DNA of 64,000 nucleotides from Chryseobacterium sp. CH25 (GCF_004119455.1 NZ_NRQT01000004.1:1-64000), one strand, 5' to 3'. Shown: positions 26,120 through 36,933, counted from the stretch's first letter. The notes: a model not told the origin generated them from the sequence alone. Numbers and translations are program-made.

Positions 26120-28036
26120 TTATTTGTAACTTCTTACCGTTGGCTGTATTTCTTCAAAGAGTAATGGTTCTTTGATGAGTTCAGGTTCGCCATTTTCACC
26201 TGTCCATGCCCATGCTGAGATAAATTGATATTCTGCATCATTTCTCATGGCTTCTCCATCCTGAGTCTGGTATTCTTCTCTGAAGTGAGCTCCACAAGAT
26301 TCATTACGGGTTAAAGCATCGTAGCACATCAGTTCCCCGATCTCAAAATAATCGGCAACACGGCCTGCTTTTTCCAGTTCTGCATTCATTTTGTCGCCTT
26401 GTCCGGAAACTCTTACATCTTTGTAGAATTCCTCTTTTAGCTTTCTGATCTCCTGAATCGCATATTTCAGCCCTTCTTCATTTCTGGCCAGTCCGCAATA
26501 ATCATACAGTAACTTTCCTAATGTTTTATGGAAGTAGTCAACGGTTTTGGTTCCTTTGATATTCATGAAGTCCTGAATCTGGTTTTTGACAGCATTTTCA
26601 GCCTGTTCAAACTCAGCAGCATCCGGTGAAATTTTCCCGGTGTGAATTTCGTCTGCTAAATAATTGGCAATCGTATAAGGTGCAATAAAATAACCGTCTA
26701 CAGAAGCCTGTAAAAGAGAGTTCGCTCCCAATCTATTGGCTCCATGATCCGCGAAATTAGCTTCTCCCAATGCAAACAACCCCGGAACGGTGGTCATCAG
26801 CTCATAATCTACCCAAAGGCCTCCCATGGAAAAGTGAGCAGAAGGGGAGATCATCATCGGTTCCTTATAAGCATCATATCCTGTAATCTTAAGATACATA
26901 TCGAATAAGTTTCCATATTTCTCTTTGATCTTATCTTTTCCCTGCTCTTTTATTGCTTTGGAAAAATCTAAATACACTGCATTTTTCAACGGACCGATTC
27001 CAAATCCTGCATCAATTCTTTCTTTAGCCGCACGGGACGAAATATCTCTTGGAGCTAAGTTTCCGAATGCTGGGTATCTTCTTTCCAGATAGTAATCTCT
27101 TTCATTTTCCGGAATATCATTCGGTGCTCTGTTTTCATCCTGTTTTGCAGGAACCCAGACCCTTCCGTCATTACGCAATGATTCGGACATCAAAGTCAAT
27201 TTAGACTGATAATCTCCGGATTGAGGAAGGGAAGTAGGGTGTACCTGAATCCAGCTTGGGGAAGCCATCAAAGCTCCTTTTTTATGGGCTCTCCAGATGG
27301 CAGAACCATTACATCCCATGGCCAATGTAGACAGATAATAAATCTTTCCATAACCTCCGGTTGCCAGTATCACAGCATGGGCAGCGTGCCTTTCAATTTC
27401 TCCGGTATCTAAATTTCTCACGATAATTCCTCTTGCTTTACCGTCAATAGTGACTAAATCAAGCATTTCATGTCTTGAAAATAGCTGTACAGAGCCTTTT
27501 CCAACCTGTCTCATTAAAGCCTGATAAGCGCCCAGAAGCAATTGCTGTCCGGTTTGTCCTCTGGCATAGAAAGTACGGCTTACCTGAACTCCCCCAAAAG
27601 ATCGGTTATTAAGGTAGCCTCCATATTCACGGCCAAAAGGAACGCCTTGTGCCACGGCCTGATCGATGAGGTTTAAAGAACATTCTGCCATTCGGTAAAC
27701 GTTAGCTTCACGGGCTCTGAAATCTCCTCCTTTTAAGGTGTCTACGAACATTCTGTACACACTGTCACCGTCATTTTTATAATTTTTAGCGGCATTTACA
27801 CCACCTTGAGCAGCTACAGAGTGCGCCCGTCTCGGACTGTCCTGAAAACAGAATGCTTTCACATTATATCCCATCTCTCCTAAAGAAGCTGCAATAGAGC
27901 TTCCTGCAAGACCTGTTCCTACAACAATCACATCAAGCTTTTTACGGTTGGCCGGGTTCACAAGCTTGGCTTTCTTTTTATAATACGCCCATTTCTGTTC
28001 CAACGGGCCTTGTGGTATTTTTGAATCTAAAATCAT
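26120..28036 (-). CDS. sdhA: Succinate dehydrogenase/fumarate reductase flavoprotein subunit
   Basis: Catalytic FAD subunit, oxidising succinate to fumarate in the TCA cycle or the reverse. At 638 residues, it has the dinucleotide-binding [19 protein letters not shown] near 38-56, the covalent FAD site AHSVAAQGG with His72, HPTSLPQSG in the active site, and the C-terminal [12 protein letters not shown]. Long type-B form. It lies between sdhC (12-base gap) and sdhB. Confidence 0.97.
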   Translation of the reverse strand: MILDSKIPQGPLEQKWAYYKKKAKLVNPANRKKLDVIVVGTGLAGSSIAASLGEMGYNVKAFCFQDSPRRAHSVAAQGGVNAAKNYKNDGDSVYRMFVDTLKGGDFRAREANVYRMAECSLNLIDQAVAQGVPFGREYGGYLNNRSFGGVQVSRTFYARGQTGQQLLLGAYQALMRQVGKGSVQLFSRHEMLDLVTIDGKARGIIVRNLDTGEIERHAAHAVILATGGYGKIYYLSTLAMGCNGSAIWRAHKKGALMASPSWIQVHPTSLPQSGDYQSKLTLMSESLRNDGRVWVPAKQDENRAPNDIPENERDYYLERRYPAFGNLAPRDISSRAAKERIDAGFGIGPLKNAVYLDFSKAIKEQGKDKIKEKYGNLFDMYLKITGYDAYKEPMMISPSAHFSMGGLWVDYELMTTVPGLFALGEANFADHGANRLGANSLLQASVDGYFIAPYTIANYLADEIHTGKISPDAAEFEQAENAVKNQIQDFMNIKGTKTVDYFHKTLGKLLYDYCGLARNEEGLKYAIQEIRKLKEEFYKDVRVSGQGDKMNAELEKAGRVADYFEIGELMCYDALTRNESCGAHFREEYQTQDGEAMRNDAEYQFISAWAWTGENGEPELIKEPLLFEEIQPTVRSYK

Positions 28037-28048
28037 GATGAGGTCTTT

Positions 28049-28705
28049 TTAATGATAAGTAAAGAATACATAAACAGGCATCAGGGCAAAACCTAAACTG
28101 ATTATGATAGAGTAGGCTGTTCCAGCGATTTTAACCCATTTCACAAACTTAGGATGGTATAATCCAAGTGTTCTTACAGAGCTGTATAATCCGTGTATTA
28201 GGTGATAGCATAAGGCAATCATAGAAAGTACATAAATAACCACATACCACCATTCTTTAAATACCGTTACTACCAAAATATATAAGTCCTTGTTTCCGTT
28301 TTCATCCAAAGGTGGATTTCCGAATTTATAGACATACCAGAAATTCTGGAAATGAATTACTAAAAAGATCAGGATTAAAGTTCCGAGGATCCCCATATTT
28401 CTGGAAGCCCATTTACTGGCTCTTCCACGTCTGTCATTCTGATAACCGCCACCGGATTTTCTATTTTTCAGGGTAATTACCAGTCCATCTACGGCATGAA
28501 GAATGATACTGGCATACAAAACATAAGAAACTATTTTGATAATAATATTTCCTGATAAAAAATGCGAATAGGCATTAAATTGCAGATGAGCCTGCTCCTG
28601 AGGGAGAAAAAGCTGAAGATTTCCGAGGAAATGAATCAACAGGAAGAATCCCAAAAAGAGTCCTGTAAGGCACATCAGCATTTTTCTTGACAATGTTGAT
28701 AACAT
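28049..28705 (-). CDS. sdhC: Succinate dehydrogenase cytochrome b subunit
   Basis: Membrane anchor of complex II, 218 residues with five predicted spans. Haem-ligand histidines are placed in LIHFLGNLQ, LHAVDGLVI, VIHFQNFWYV and YHLIHGLYSSVR. The single large anchor is the di-haem type-B form that passes electrons between the flavoprotein and menaquinone. It follows the dicarboxylate carrier gene by 16 bases. Confidence 0.95.
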   Translation of the reverse strand: MLSTLSRKMLMCLTGLFLGFFLLIHFLGNLQLFLPQEQAHLQFNAYSHFLSGNIIIKIVSYVLYASIILHAVDGLVITLKNRKSGGGYQNDRRGRASKWASRNMGILGTLILIFLVIHFQNFWYVYKFGNPPLDENGNKDLYILVVTVFKEWWYVVIYVLSMIALCYHLIHGLYSSVRTLGLYHPKFVKWVKIAGTAYSIIISLGFALMPVYVFFTYH

Positions 28706-28721
28706 ATATTTGATTTAATAA

Positions 28722-30152
28722 TTAATAATATCCTAAGACTTTCATCCATAGACCTCCTATAACCATATAGATAATTAAGAGTACGATTCCGATTTCAAGG
28801 CCTCGAAGCCACCAGGCTTTCAGATCTACATATCCACTACCGAAGAATACCGGTGCCGGACCATGTCCGTAATGAGTAAGTACCCCATAAATTGAACCCA
28901 TAAAACCTAACATCATGGCTAAAAGCATAGGCGGAATTCCTAAAGAAACACCCACTCCCAAAAGTGCTGCATACATCGCCGCTACGTGAGCCGTTGCACT
29001 GGCGAAAATATAGTGACTGAAGAAATAGACAACAATGATAACTGGGAAGGCTACCTGCCAGCTCAAGCCACCAATCTGAATTTTGATAAGGTTACTGAAC
29101 CAGCCAATGAAGCCCAATTCATTCAAAGAACTTGCCATCATTACTAAAACAGCGAACCAAACAATGGTATCCCATGCCCCTTTTTCACCTTTTACATCTT
29201 CCCAGGTTAATACTGAGGTTAATAGGAGTAAAGTTAATCCGATAAAGGCTGTAGTAGTGGCATCAATAGAAAGGGCTCCTCCAAAGATCCAAAGGAATAA
29301 AAGGATAAAGAAAGCCAGCAGCATCAACCATTCGTTTCTGGAAATAGGTCCCATTTCTTTTAGTTTCTGAGCCGCCATTTTTGGGGCATCGCCTGTTTTT
29401 TTCAATTCAGGCGGGTATAATTTGTATAAAACCAAAGGAACTACGAAAAATGCCACCAAACCAGGTACAAAACCTGCCGCAGCCCATGACATCCATGTGA
29501 TATCAATTCCAAGATTGGCTGCAAACTTCTGACACATCGGGTTACTCGCTGTTCCGGTTAAGAACATAGAAGAAGCGATGAGGTTCATGTAGTAACTGTT
29601 CAAGGTTAAGAATGAACCCAGTTTTCTATGGGTTTCCGGTTTTTCAGGAACAGAATCAAAGCTTATCGCCATAGATTTCATAATCGGATAGATAATTCCT
29701 CCACCTCTTGCGGTATTACTTGGAATAGCTGGAGCCAGACAAACATCTGCCAATCCTAATCCGTAAGCCAATCCCAGTGAGCTTTTTCCAAAAACTCTGA
29801 TGAATAGAAACGCAATACGGTTTCCAAGTCCTGTTTTGATAAATCCTCTGGCAATAAAGAATGAAATCCCGATCAGCCAGATCACTTTATCTCCAAATCC
29901 GGAAAGTGCTTTGGTAATAGATTTTCCGGCATCTCCTGGAGCTACAACCTGTGTAAGGGCTGTAAATCCAATGGCCATCATACACATGGTTCCCATTGGC
30001 GCGGCTTTCAGAATAATTCCTAAAATGGTTGCTGCAAAGATTGCAAACAGATGCCACGCATTCTGGGCAACCCCTTCAGGTGCAGGAATGAACCAGATGA
30101 TTAACGCAACGACAAACGTGATCGCAACGTTTTTAATATTAATTTCTTTCAT
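28722..30152 (-). CDS. DASS-family dicarboxylate/anion symporter
   Basis: A 476-residue inner-membrane carrier with about 11-12 spans. The divalent anion:sodium symporter family is marked by paired substrate motifs: TGTASNPMCQ near 200 and SATAHVAAMY near 395, and by the inverted-repeat layout. Likely substrates are succinate, fumarate or malate, given its place directly upstream of the sdh genes and downstream of a porin. The 21-base gap to the porin supports one transcript. Confidence 0.88.
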   Translation of the reverse strand: MKEINIKNVAITFVVALIIWFIPAPEGVAQNAWHLFAIFAATILGIILKAAPMGTMCMMAIGFTALTQVVAPGDAGKSITKALSGFGDKVIWLIGISFFIARGFIKTGLGNRIAFLFIRVFGKSSLGLAYGLGLADVCLAPAIPSNTARGGGIIYPIMKSMAISFDSVPEKPETHRKLGSFLTLNSYYMNLIASSMFLTGTASNPMCQKFAANLGIDITWMSWAAAGFVPGLVAFFVVPLVLYKLYPPELKKTGDAPKMAAQKLKEMGPISRNEWLMLLAFFILLFLWIFGGALSIDATTTAFIGLTLLLLTSVLTWEDVKGEKGAWDTIVWFAVLVMMASSLNELGFIGWFSNLIKIQIGGLSWQVAFPVIIVVYFFSHYIFASATAHVAAMYAALLGVGVSLGIPPMLLAMMLGFMGSIYGVLTHYGHGPAPVFFGSGYVDLKAWWLRGLEIGIVLLIIYMVIGGLWMKVLGYY

Positions 30153-30173
30153 AATAATTCATTATTTAATCTG

Positions 30174-31340
30174 TTAAAATCTACTCTGTACTTGCACTAT
30201 GAATAGGTTGTTATTGTATTGATTTGTATTTTCTACCTGATATTTGTAGCGGTCGAACTGTACACCCAGCTGAATTCTTGCTCCGTAATTTTTCAGGAAT
30301 TCAAGCCCAACCATTGGAGTAATAGTCTGTCTTGGGTTGGAAGCCATTCTGAAATTGGTATCCAGATATTCATATCGACAAGACAATTCAAAAGCACTCA
30401 GGTTTTTGTGGTTAATCTCATATCTCAAATTCGGAAGGAAATAAGCTCCACGAATCAGGTATTGATCCGGATTATCAGGTCTTACTTCAGGAGCAATGGA
30501 GTTGTAAAGAACGTGGTTGGTGGCCTGTTTTGCTTCCAATTGCATATCAAGGCTCCATTTCGGATCAAACTGAATCATTGAGCTGAGGTCAATACCTACA
30601 GCATATACTTTTTTGCTGAAAACCTCACCAATACCACCATTCAGACCTACATTGAAATTATATTTCTTGGATAGTCCGAAAAGTAAACGGGTAGAATACT
30701 GTTTTCCATTGTCATTATCATTGATCTGATTTTTTCCGTTTCCGTTCACTACGGAAACTGCATATTGAAGTGGAATTTCTCCTAATTTTACCTGTCCTGT
30801 AGCAGAAAGTCCGATCTGGAAGCTCGTCCAGCCCAGTTTTCCGAATTCTGAATACTGATTAGACCAGTCCAATGATTTAATAATATCAATAGGGTACGTC
30901 TCTTCAATACCGAACCAAGGTCTGAACTGTCCTACTGTAAATGCCAATTTGGGACTGAAGGTATACTTCAGATAAGCATTTTCAAGAACTCTGCTTTTAG
31001 GATCATTTTTAAAATCTGCAAGATTAGCCAATGCAACAACTTCTGTACGTTTACTGATCTGTGCTCTTACCTGAATCCTCATATATTTCAACATGAAATT
31101 ATTGCTGGTTCCTGATCCGTCAGAATGATGAAGACCGTTTACATCAACATCCTTGCTCATTCCTACCAGATATCGTGCCTGAAAAAGCCCTTTGATCTGA
31201 AGCTGAGGATACTTTACATTATCTTCTTCCTGTGGTTTTGGTGTGGTCTGTAGAGAATCCTGTATCTGTGCGTTGGCTGAAAACCAGCCCATGAGTATGC
31301 ACAGCATCAGGCTTCTCTTTTTAAATGAAAAAAAGGCCAT
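30174..31340 (-). CDS. Outer-membrane porin, phosphate-selective O/P type
   Basis: A 388-residue protein with signal peptide ending at SANAQ. Beta-barrel strands alternate hydrophobic and polar residues and it ends with an aromatic (SRF). Family marks are KGLFQARYL near 50, RIQVRAQISKRTEV and FTVGQFRPWFGIEETYP. First gene of the porin-carrier-SdhCAB run, so it may admit dicarboxylates and not phosphate. The 244-base region upstream holds no clear promoter element facing this gene. Confidence 0.85.
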   Translation of the reverse strand: MAFFSFKKRSLMLCILMGWFSANAQIQDSLQTTPKPQEEDNVKYPQLQIKGLFQARYLVGMSKDVDVNGLHHSDGSGTSNNFMLKYMRIQVRAQISKRTEVVALANLADFKNDPKSRVLENAYLKYTFSPKLAFTVGQFRPWFGIEETYPIDIIKSLDWSNQYSEFGKLGWTSFQIGLSATGQVKLGEIPLQYAVSVVNGNGKNQINDNDNGKQYSTRLLFGLSKKYNFNVGLNGGIGEVFSKKVYAVGIDLSSMIQFDPKWSLDMQLEAKQATNHVLYNSIAPEVRPDNPDQYLIRGAYFLPNLRYEINHKNLSAFELSCRYEYLDTNFRMASNPRQTITPMVGLEFLKNYGARIQLGVQFDRYKYQVENTNQYNNNLFIVQVQSRF

Positions 31341-31584
31341 ATCTATTAATTTAATTTTTGCTTTTTTGAAATTTTAAATAAGCATAAAAGTCTCTATCCC
31401 TATCTTTGAAAAAGTTGAGAAAATACACGGTACGTGCTCATAAAATGATAAAAACTTTTGGTGCTTAGTTCCTTCCCCATAGGAAAGAAATGATCTTATA
31501 TCTCATCGTGAATGCAATCATCCGCGATTTACAAAACCCTTAATGTTTCAGATATTTTTATAAGAAACATTTAAGATTGAATCT

Positions 31585-32634
31585 TTATTCTAAACCTAAG
31601 AATTTGAAAGATGGAGTTTCTTTGAAACTGGTATTTGACTTACCGCTATATGTTTGATAGTTGCTCAGATCAAGTTTCATAACTTTTCCTTTTGCACTCA
31701 GATCAAAATCTTTAAGATCTACCCAGAATGTGTTTGGGGTGAAAACGGTTTCAAAATAATACACCAGATTCTTCTGATCCGAAACAGAACGCCATCTTGT
31801 AGAAGAAATATTAGGTTCTGTAGGAGAAGAAATTCCATAGGGTACAGAGCAGTTTCTGATGACACTGAATACACTGGCAACAGCAGTACGGGTATCAGCG
31901 GTTTTTGGAATGGCATCAATGTAGTAAGAAGCTCTCACAAAACGATCGGCAGCACGGTTGGTTCCCGGCAGCATTACCGTTCCCGGAATTCCTTTCCAGT
32001 AATTGTTAAGAGCAAGCTGCTCGTCAAAAATAGGAGAGTTGGTCATTACCGTGTAAGAAGGATCATGATGGATAACCAGTTTTCCATTAATATATTCTAG
32101 CACGGCATTATCTCCTGAAGCATCAGAAAGAGAAAGATGAATGGTGGTAAATCTTTCCGTTCCCGGAATATTATCACTTACTACTACAAAAGGTTCCTTT
32201 CTTGAAAACTCCACGGCTTCTTTCACGGTTGAGAAATTATCAAGGTAATATTGTGCCCATAAAGAAATGGCAAGCCCTTTTTTACCGCCTTTAGGATCGA
32301 ATTTAGGATATTGAGATTCCCCTAGCCATAACATATTGGCTACTAATCCTTTTTCGTTCATCCCATCTGCAGAAGCAATATCCCAGGTAGAACTGATGAC
32401 ACTTCCGTATTTGGAGGTCCATTTTACAGATTTAGGACCGGTTTGGCCATTGCGGTCTATTCCTTTTGGAAAAACCCAGACATTAGCCGGAATCTCATCA
32501 CGCCAGTCCATAGAGCGGGCTGTAAGAATAGTATTTTGTGGACCTTTGTACACAACGCGGGTACACGCTTCTGACGGATTCCATAATCCTACTGAAAGGA
32601 CAAGAGAAAATAAAATTAATGGGAACTTTTTCAT
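31585..32634 (-). CDS. Linear amide C-N hydrolase (choloylglycine hydrolase family)
   Basis: A 349-residue Ntn hydrolase with signal peptide. Cleavage before Cys24 in SEACTRVVYKG would expose the N-terminal cysteine nucleophile, as in penicillin V acylases and bile-salt hydrolases. Further family marks are LTARSMDWRDEIPANVWVFP and GMNEKGLVANMLWL. Being exported, it probably acts on acylated amino acids or lactone signals in the periplasm. Substrate unproven. A weak CTTAATGTTTC/GAAACATTTAAG hairpin lies just after the gene. Confidence 0.9.
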   Translation of the reverse strand: MKKFPLILFSLVLSVGLWNPSEACTRVVYKGPQNTILTARSMDWRDEIPANVWVFPKGIDRNGQTGPKSVKWTSKYGSVISSTWDIASADGMNEKGLVANMLWLGESQYPKFDPKGGKKGLAISLWAQYYLDNFSTVKEAVEFSRKEPFVVVSDNIPGTERFTTIHLSLSDASGDNAVLEYINGKLVIHHDPSYTVMTNSPIFDEQLALNNYWKGIPGTVMLPGTNRAADRFVRASYYIDAIPKTADTRTAVASVFSVIRNCSVPYGISSPTEPNISSTRWRSVSDQKNLVYYFETVFTPNTFWVDLKDFDLSAKGKVMKLDLSNYQTYSGKSNTSFKETPSFKFLGLE

Positions 32635-32976
32635 AATAGTATTATTTGAATTTAAAATTTATATTGAAATTATTGTGAATAATTCAATTGTTTTATAGTC
32701 ATATTCATTATTTGGTGATATAAATTTAGTTAAAATTGTTTAAAGAACATAATTATTTTAGGTGATAAGCTGCATTTCATGTTATGAATCATGGTTTAAT
32801 GGTTAAAAAGACTATTACTGGAAAATTTTTCGTATATTTTAGAGATATCATATAAAAAGAGATTGAAAATGAATAATTTTTCAATGAAAATATATGCTAT
32901 TTTTCTGCGTTATAATTCTTGATCAATAGGCGGAAAATTAAATAGCAAACAAAGGGGGAAGCTGTTAAAAAAGCGT

Positions 32977-32984
32977 TATATTTG
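32977..32984 (+). promoter_or_regulatory. -7 promoter element (TATATTTG) that fixes the bphP start
   Basis: Exact TAnnTTTG match. A TTG codon inside it (32982) could be read as an in-frame start, but it would lie upstream of the transcript's own start. The first ATG, at 33006, is about 21 bases downstream and is the better start. The rest of the 347-base spacer from 32635 is AT-rich with nothing else recognised. Confidence 0.5.
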
Positions 32985-33005
32985 GTTGATAGACTGAAAA
33001 GAGAT

Positions 33006-35202
33006 ATGAATTTTGTAGAATGTCACGAAGAACCTATCCATATTCCCGGCTCTATACAAAGTTTTGGTTATCTGATTGGCATTGATGCAAAATCTCATTC
33101 CATTACTTTTTTCAGTAGGAATATATCGGATATTTTTAAAATCGGAAATCCGGATGAGGTATTCGGGGGGAAGCTTACGGATTTTCCGGAAAGTTTTCAG
33201 AATATTATAGATTCGGATATCTATACTTCCCTGGATCGCTTTACCAGACGGGAAAATGAAACATATTTTGATAAGATCTTTATTAATGAAAAGGAATACC
33301 ATTTTTCTGTTTTCAGAAGCGGTGGATATATTTTCCTTGAATTTGAGGAAGTTCTGATGAATCCTGATAAGCGAATCTCCAATAAATATGATAATTTTTA
33401 TGTGATAGATGATGAACAGGAACTTTGGAATCATCTTCTGGAAACTCTTTCTAAAGTGGTGAATTATGACCGGATGATGGTATATAAGTTCATGATGGAT
33501 GGCTCAGGAAAGGTAATTGCGGAGAAGAAAAATGAAGAAATGGAAAGTTTTCTGTGGCTCCATTATCCCGAATCTGATATCCCGAAGCAGGCAAGAGAAC
33601 TTTATCTGAAAAAAAGAAAAAGGATCTTTAGTAATGTCTATGCAGATACGGTTCCTGTTATCAGTAAAACCATTAAGGATGTTGATCTGAGTCTTTCCGC
33701 ATCGCGGGCAATGTCTCCTGTTCATGGACAGTACCTTAAAAACGCAGGAGTATCTTCCAGTTTCAGTGTGTCCATTATTATTGATAATCATCTTTGGGGG
33801 TTGGTGACCTGTCAGAATGTAGATCCCAAACATATAGACCTTGAAGATAGGGTACAGGCCGGCATTTTTACCGCATTAGCTGCTAATGCTTATTCCTCTT
33901 TCAAATCAAAAAAAGAACTGAATCACCGTCTTGAACTGAATGAAAGAATTTCTCAGCTTAAAACAGAGTTCTTAAAGCATAATAATCTGTTTGATTCTCT
34001 TTGGGAGAGTAAAAGAGAGATGATGAATTTGCCTGAAGCAGATGGTCTTGCCATTGTATCCGATGAAAATATCATCACTGAGGGTGCAACACCTACGATT
34101 GACTGTATCCACAGAATTGTAAACTGGGCACTGGAAAATACAAATGACAGAATTTATGTCGACCGAAGTTTTCTCAAAAACTATGGTGAAGAGCTGAAAC
34201 TCTCTGAAAATGCAGCTGGGATTATCATTATTTTATCGAAAGGGATAAAAATGAAATGCTGATCTGGTTCGCAAAGAATTTGATGAACATATTGACTGGG
34301 CAGGAAATCCGGAAAAGAAAATTGAAGTGTTTTCTCAAAATGGAGAAGACAGACAAATGATTTCTCCAAGAACCTCGTTCCGTATTTTTACAGAAAATAT
34401 TAAAGGACATTCCAAAAGATGGAACTCCAGAAATATAAGTTCTGTACAGGCTGTAAGAGATCTTATTTTAGAAACGTCTCACAAGAATTATAATGCGATC
34501 AAAAGGCTGAATGATGAGCTTAAAAAAGTGAACGAAGAACTCGACAGTTTTTCCTACACGATTTCTCATGATCTGGGAACTCCTTTAACAGTTATGAAAC
34601 TGAACGCACAAATGCTTTTGGGAAATCTTACAGATGGTTCTGAAAAGAGTAAAACGAAAATCAATACCATTATTGAAGAAATTGACAGTATGGCTGAAAT
34701 GATGCAGGATGTTCTGCAATTGAGCAGGGCAAAGCATAGTGAAATACAGCTTGAAACGCTGAAAACCAGCAATACGATTCAAAAGATCTCAGATAATGCG
34801 AAGATCACCTATGGAAGTCCGAGAAGTGAAATTGTCATTAAGGAATGTCCGGATGTTCTTGCGGATAAAACCATGCTTCATCAGGTGTTTCTGAATATCA
34901 TCAATAATGCCGTAAAATATTCGTCTCATAAAGATCAGCCTAAAGTTGAAATTGAAGGGACGGAAGATGGGCAAACCATTGTATACAGAGTCTCAGATAA
35001 CGGAATTGGTATTCCTGAGGAAGAAAAACACAAAATGTTTAAAATCTTCAATAGAATGGATAATGCAAAGAAATTCAAAGGAAACGGAGTAGGACTGTCT
35101 ATTGTTTACCGTATCATGAAGAGAATAGGCGGAAATGTAGATTATGAGAGCAATAAAGATGGTACATCCTTCATTTTAACGTTCAAAAAACCTTACATTT
35201 GA
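33006..35202 (+). pseudogene. bphP: Bacteriophytochrome histidine kinase, two frameshifts
   Basis: Red/far-red photoreceptor kinase: PAS, GAF, PHY, HisKA and HATPase domains. The biliverdin-binding Cys is expected at Cys6 (FVECHEEPIHIPG). GAF shows YDRMMVYKFMMDG and PESDIPKQARELY; the kinase shows ISHDLGTPLT (phospho-His), an N box LNIINNAVKYS, and G boxes SDNGIGIPEEE and GNGVGLSIV. Adding one T to the run at 34231-34234 and one C near 34270 restores a single 732-residue product, with the PHY signature LIWFRKEF at the junction. The heme oxygenase gene follows by 20 bases. Both breaks may be sequencing errors; no response regulator is adjacent. Confidence 0.88.
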
Positions 35203-35221
35203 GAAACTTTAAAATGTAATT

Positions 35222-35773
35222 ATGGTATCAGAATATCTTAAACAAAATACAGCAGACTATCACGATGCAGCCGAGAAACTTTTTAATTCTGAAAAGATTT
35301 TTAATAAAACCTTCACTTTAGAAGATTATAAAAAGATCATCCATACCAATTACCTGATGCTTCTTCACAGTGAAGATAAAATTTTCAACAGACTTTCTGA
35401 CAAGTTTGCTGATAAGTTACAGCTTACTGAAAGAAAGAAACTTCCACTTATTGAAAAGGATCTTGCCAGTCTTTCTTTGGAAAATCAGTCAGCATCCCAT
35501 CACCTTGAGTTTGAAAATGAACATGAAGCTTTAGGGGCAATGTATGTGATTGAAGGTTCAACGCTGGGAGGAAATGTAATTGCTAAGCAGCTTTCCAAAA
35601 CAGAAGGTTTTGATGCAGTGACTTTTAACTTCTTCGGATGTTATCAGGAGAATACGGGACCTATGTGGAAGAACTTTAAGGAGGTTCTGGATACTGAAGT
35701 GGCAGAGGAAAAGTATGATGAAGTACTTTCCGGAGCGAAAAAGCTGTATACTTTTTTACTGAATGTCAACTAA
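35222..35773 (+). CDS. bphO: Biliverdin-producing heme oxygenase
   Basis: A 183-residue, all-helical heme oxygenase, cleaving heme to biliverdin IXa, the phytochrome chromophore. The proximal-His region is NTADYHDAAEKLF (His16 area) and the distal helix glycine motif is YVIEGSTLGGNVI. It sits directly downstream of the phytochrome gene, the usual chromophore-supply arrangement. It could also free iron from heme. Confidence 0.92.
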   Translation: MVSEYLKQNTADYHDAAEKLFNSEKIFNKTFTLEDYKKIIHTNYLMLLHSEDKIFNRLSDKFADKLQLTERKKLPLIEKDLASLSLENQSASHHLEFENEHEALGAMYVIEGSTLGGNVIAKQLSKTEGFDAVTFNFFGCYQENTGPMWKNFKEVLDTEVAEEKYDEVLSGAKKLYTFLLNVN

Positions 35774-35805
35774 TTCCTTTTAATTCTAATAAAATTTCTG
35801 AAAAA

Positions 35806-35836
35806 TTGCTCATTTTTTCAGGATTTATTAAATTTG
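35806..35836 (+). promoter_or_regulatory. Promoter of mdh
   Basis: TTG at 35806-35808 and TAAATTTG at 35829-35836, separated by 20 bases, fit the Bacteroidota -33/-7 pattern. The start codon is 56 bases further on. Confidence 0.7.
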
Positions 35837-35892
35837 GGAAGTTTCAAGTTTAAATAATAACTAAACAAATAAATAATTAAAAAAGTAACAAT

Positions 35893-36819
35893 ATGAAAGT
35901 AACTGTAGTAGGTGCAGGCGCTGTAGGAGCAAGCTGTGCGGAATACATCGCAATGAAGAACTTCTGTTCAGAAGTAGTTTTAGTAGATATTAAAGAAGGA
36001 TTTGCTGAAGGTAAGGCAATGGATTTGATGCAGACAGCGTCTCTTAACGGATTCGATACAAAAATTACCGGAACAACAGGAGATTACAGCAAAACTGCAG
36101 GTTCTCATGTAGCAGTAATCACTTCAGGGATTCCAAGAAAACCTGGAATGACAAGAGAAGAATTAATCGGTATCAACGCTGGTATCGTGAAAGAAGTTAC
36201 TGAAAACTTAGTAAAACATTCTCCGGAAGTAATCATCATTGTGGTTTCTAACCCAATGGATACTATGGCTTATTTAGTACACAAAACTTCAGGTCTTCCT
36301 AAGCACAAGATTATCGGAATGGGTGGTGCTTTAGATTCTGCAAGATTCAAATACAGATTGGCTGAAGCATTAGCAGCACCAATTTCTGATGTTGATGGAA
36401 TGGTAATCGCTGCTCACAGTGATACAGGGATGCTTCCATTATTGAGCAAAGCTACAAGAAATGGAGTTCCGGTAACTGAATTCTTAAGCGATGAGCAACA
36501 AAAATATGTAATCGAAGAAACTAAAGTAGGGGGTGCTACCCTTACTAAATTATTAGGAACTTCTGCTTGGTATGCACCAGGTGCAGCTGTTTCTGTAATG
36601 GTTCAGGCGATTGCTTGTGACCAGAAGAAAATGATCCCTTGTTCATTAATGCTTGAAGGTGAATACGGTCAAAACGATATCTGCTTAGGTGTTCCTGCTA
36701 TCATCGGAGCAAACGGAGTAGAATCAATTGTAAATGTAACATTGACTGCTGAAGAGCAATTGAAATTCGCTGAAGCTGCTAATGCAGTAAGAGAAGTGAA
36801 TGGAGATCTTAAATTCTAA
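35893..36819 (+). CDS. mdh: Malate dehydrogenase
   Basis: NAD-dependent malate/oxaloacetate interconversion in the TCA cycle. The 308-residue LDH-like MDH has the Rossmann motif VVGAGAVGASCAEY, VDIKEGFAEGKAMDLMQ, substrate-binding Arg in GIPRKPGMTREEL, VVSNPMDTMAY, and the catalytic His in IAAHSDTGMLPL. Monocistronic, with a recognisable promoter and a strong terminator. Functionally it continues the sdh pathway encoded 10 kb away. Confidence 0.97.
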   Translation: MKVTVVGAGAVGASCAEYIAMKNFCSEVVLVDIKEGFAEGKAMDLMQTASLNGFDTKITGTTGDYSKTAGSHVAVITSGIPRKPGMTREELIGINAGIVKEVTENLVKHSPEVIIIVVSNPMDTMAYLVHKTSGLPKHKIIGMGGALDSARFKYRLAEALAAPISDVDGMVIAAHSDTGMLPLLSKATRNGVPVTEFLSDEQQKYVIEETKVGGATLTKLLGTSAWYAPGAAVSVMVQAIACDQKKMIPCSLMLEGEYGQNDICLGVPAIIGANGVESIVNVTLTAEEQLKFAEAANAVREVNGDLKF

Positions 36820-36840
36820 TATACTGAATTTTATATAGGA

Positions 36841-36872
36841 AATCCGCGCCCGAAGGGCGCGGATTTTTGTTT
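36841..36872 (+). terminator. Rho-independent terminator of mdh
   Basis: An 11-base GC-rich perfect stem, AATCCGCGCCC/GGGCGCGGATT, with a GAA loop, followed by TTTTGTTTTTA. The strongest terminator in the window. Confidence 0.96.
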
Positions 36873-36933
36873 TTATTGAAAAAAAATCTATGATGTCAGT
36901 AAGATTATTGAGGTTATAATTATTTCTTATGAC

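Noticed and set aside
31401..31408. TATCTTTG promoter-like element on the plus strand
   Set aside because: It faces the 3' end of a minus-strand gene and has no -33 TTG at the proper distance, so it is probably chance, though an antisense transcript cannot be excluded.
32982..33005. TTG as start codon of the phytochrome
   Set aside because: It falls within the exact -7 promoter element TATATTTG, so it would not be in the transcript; the ATG at 33006 also gives the usual short N terminus before the chromophore Cys.
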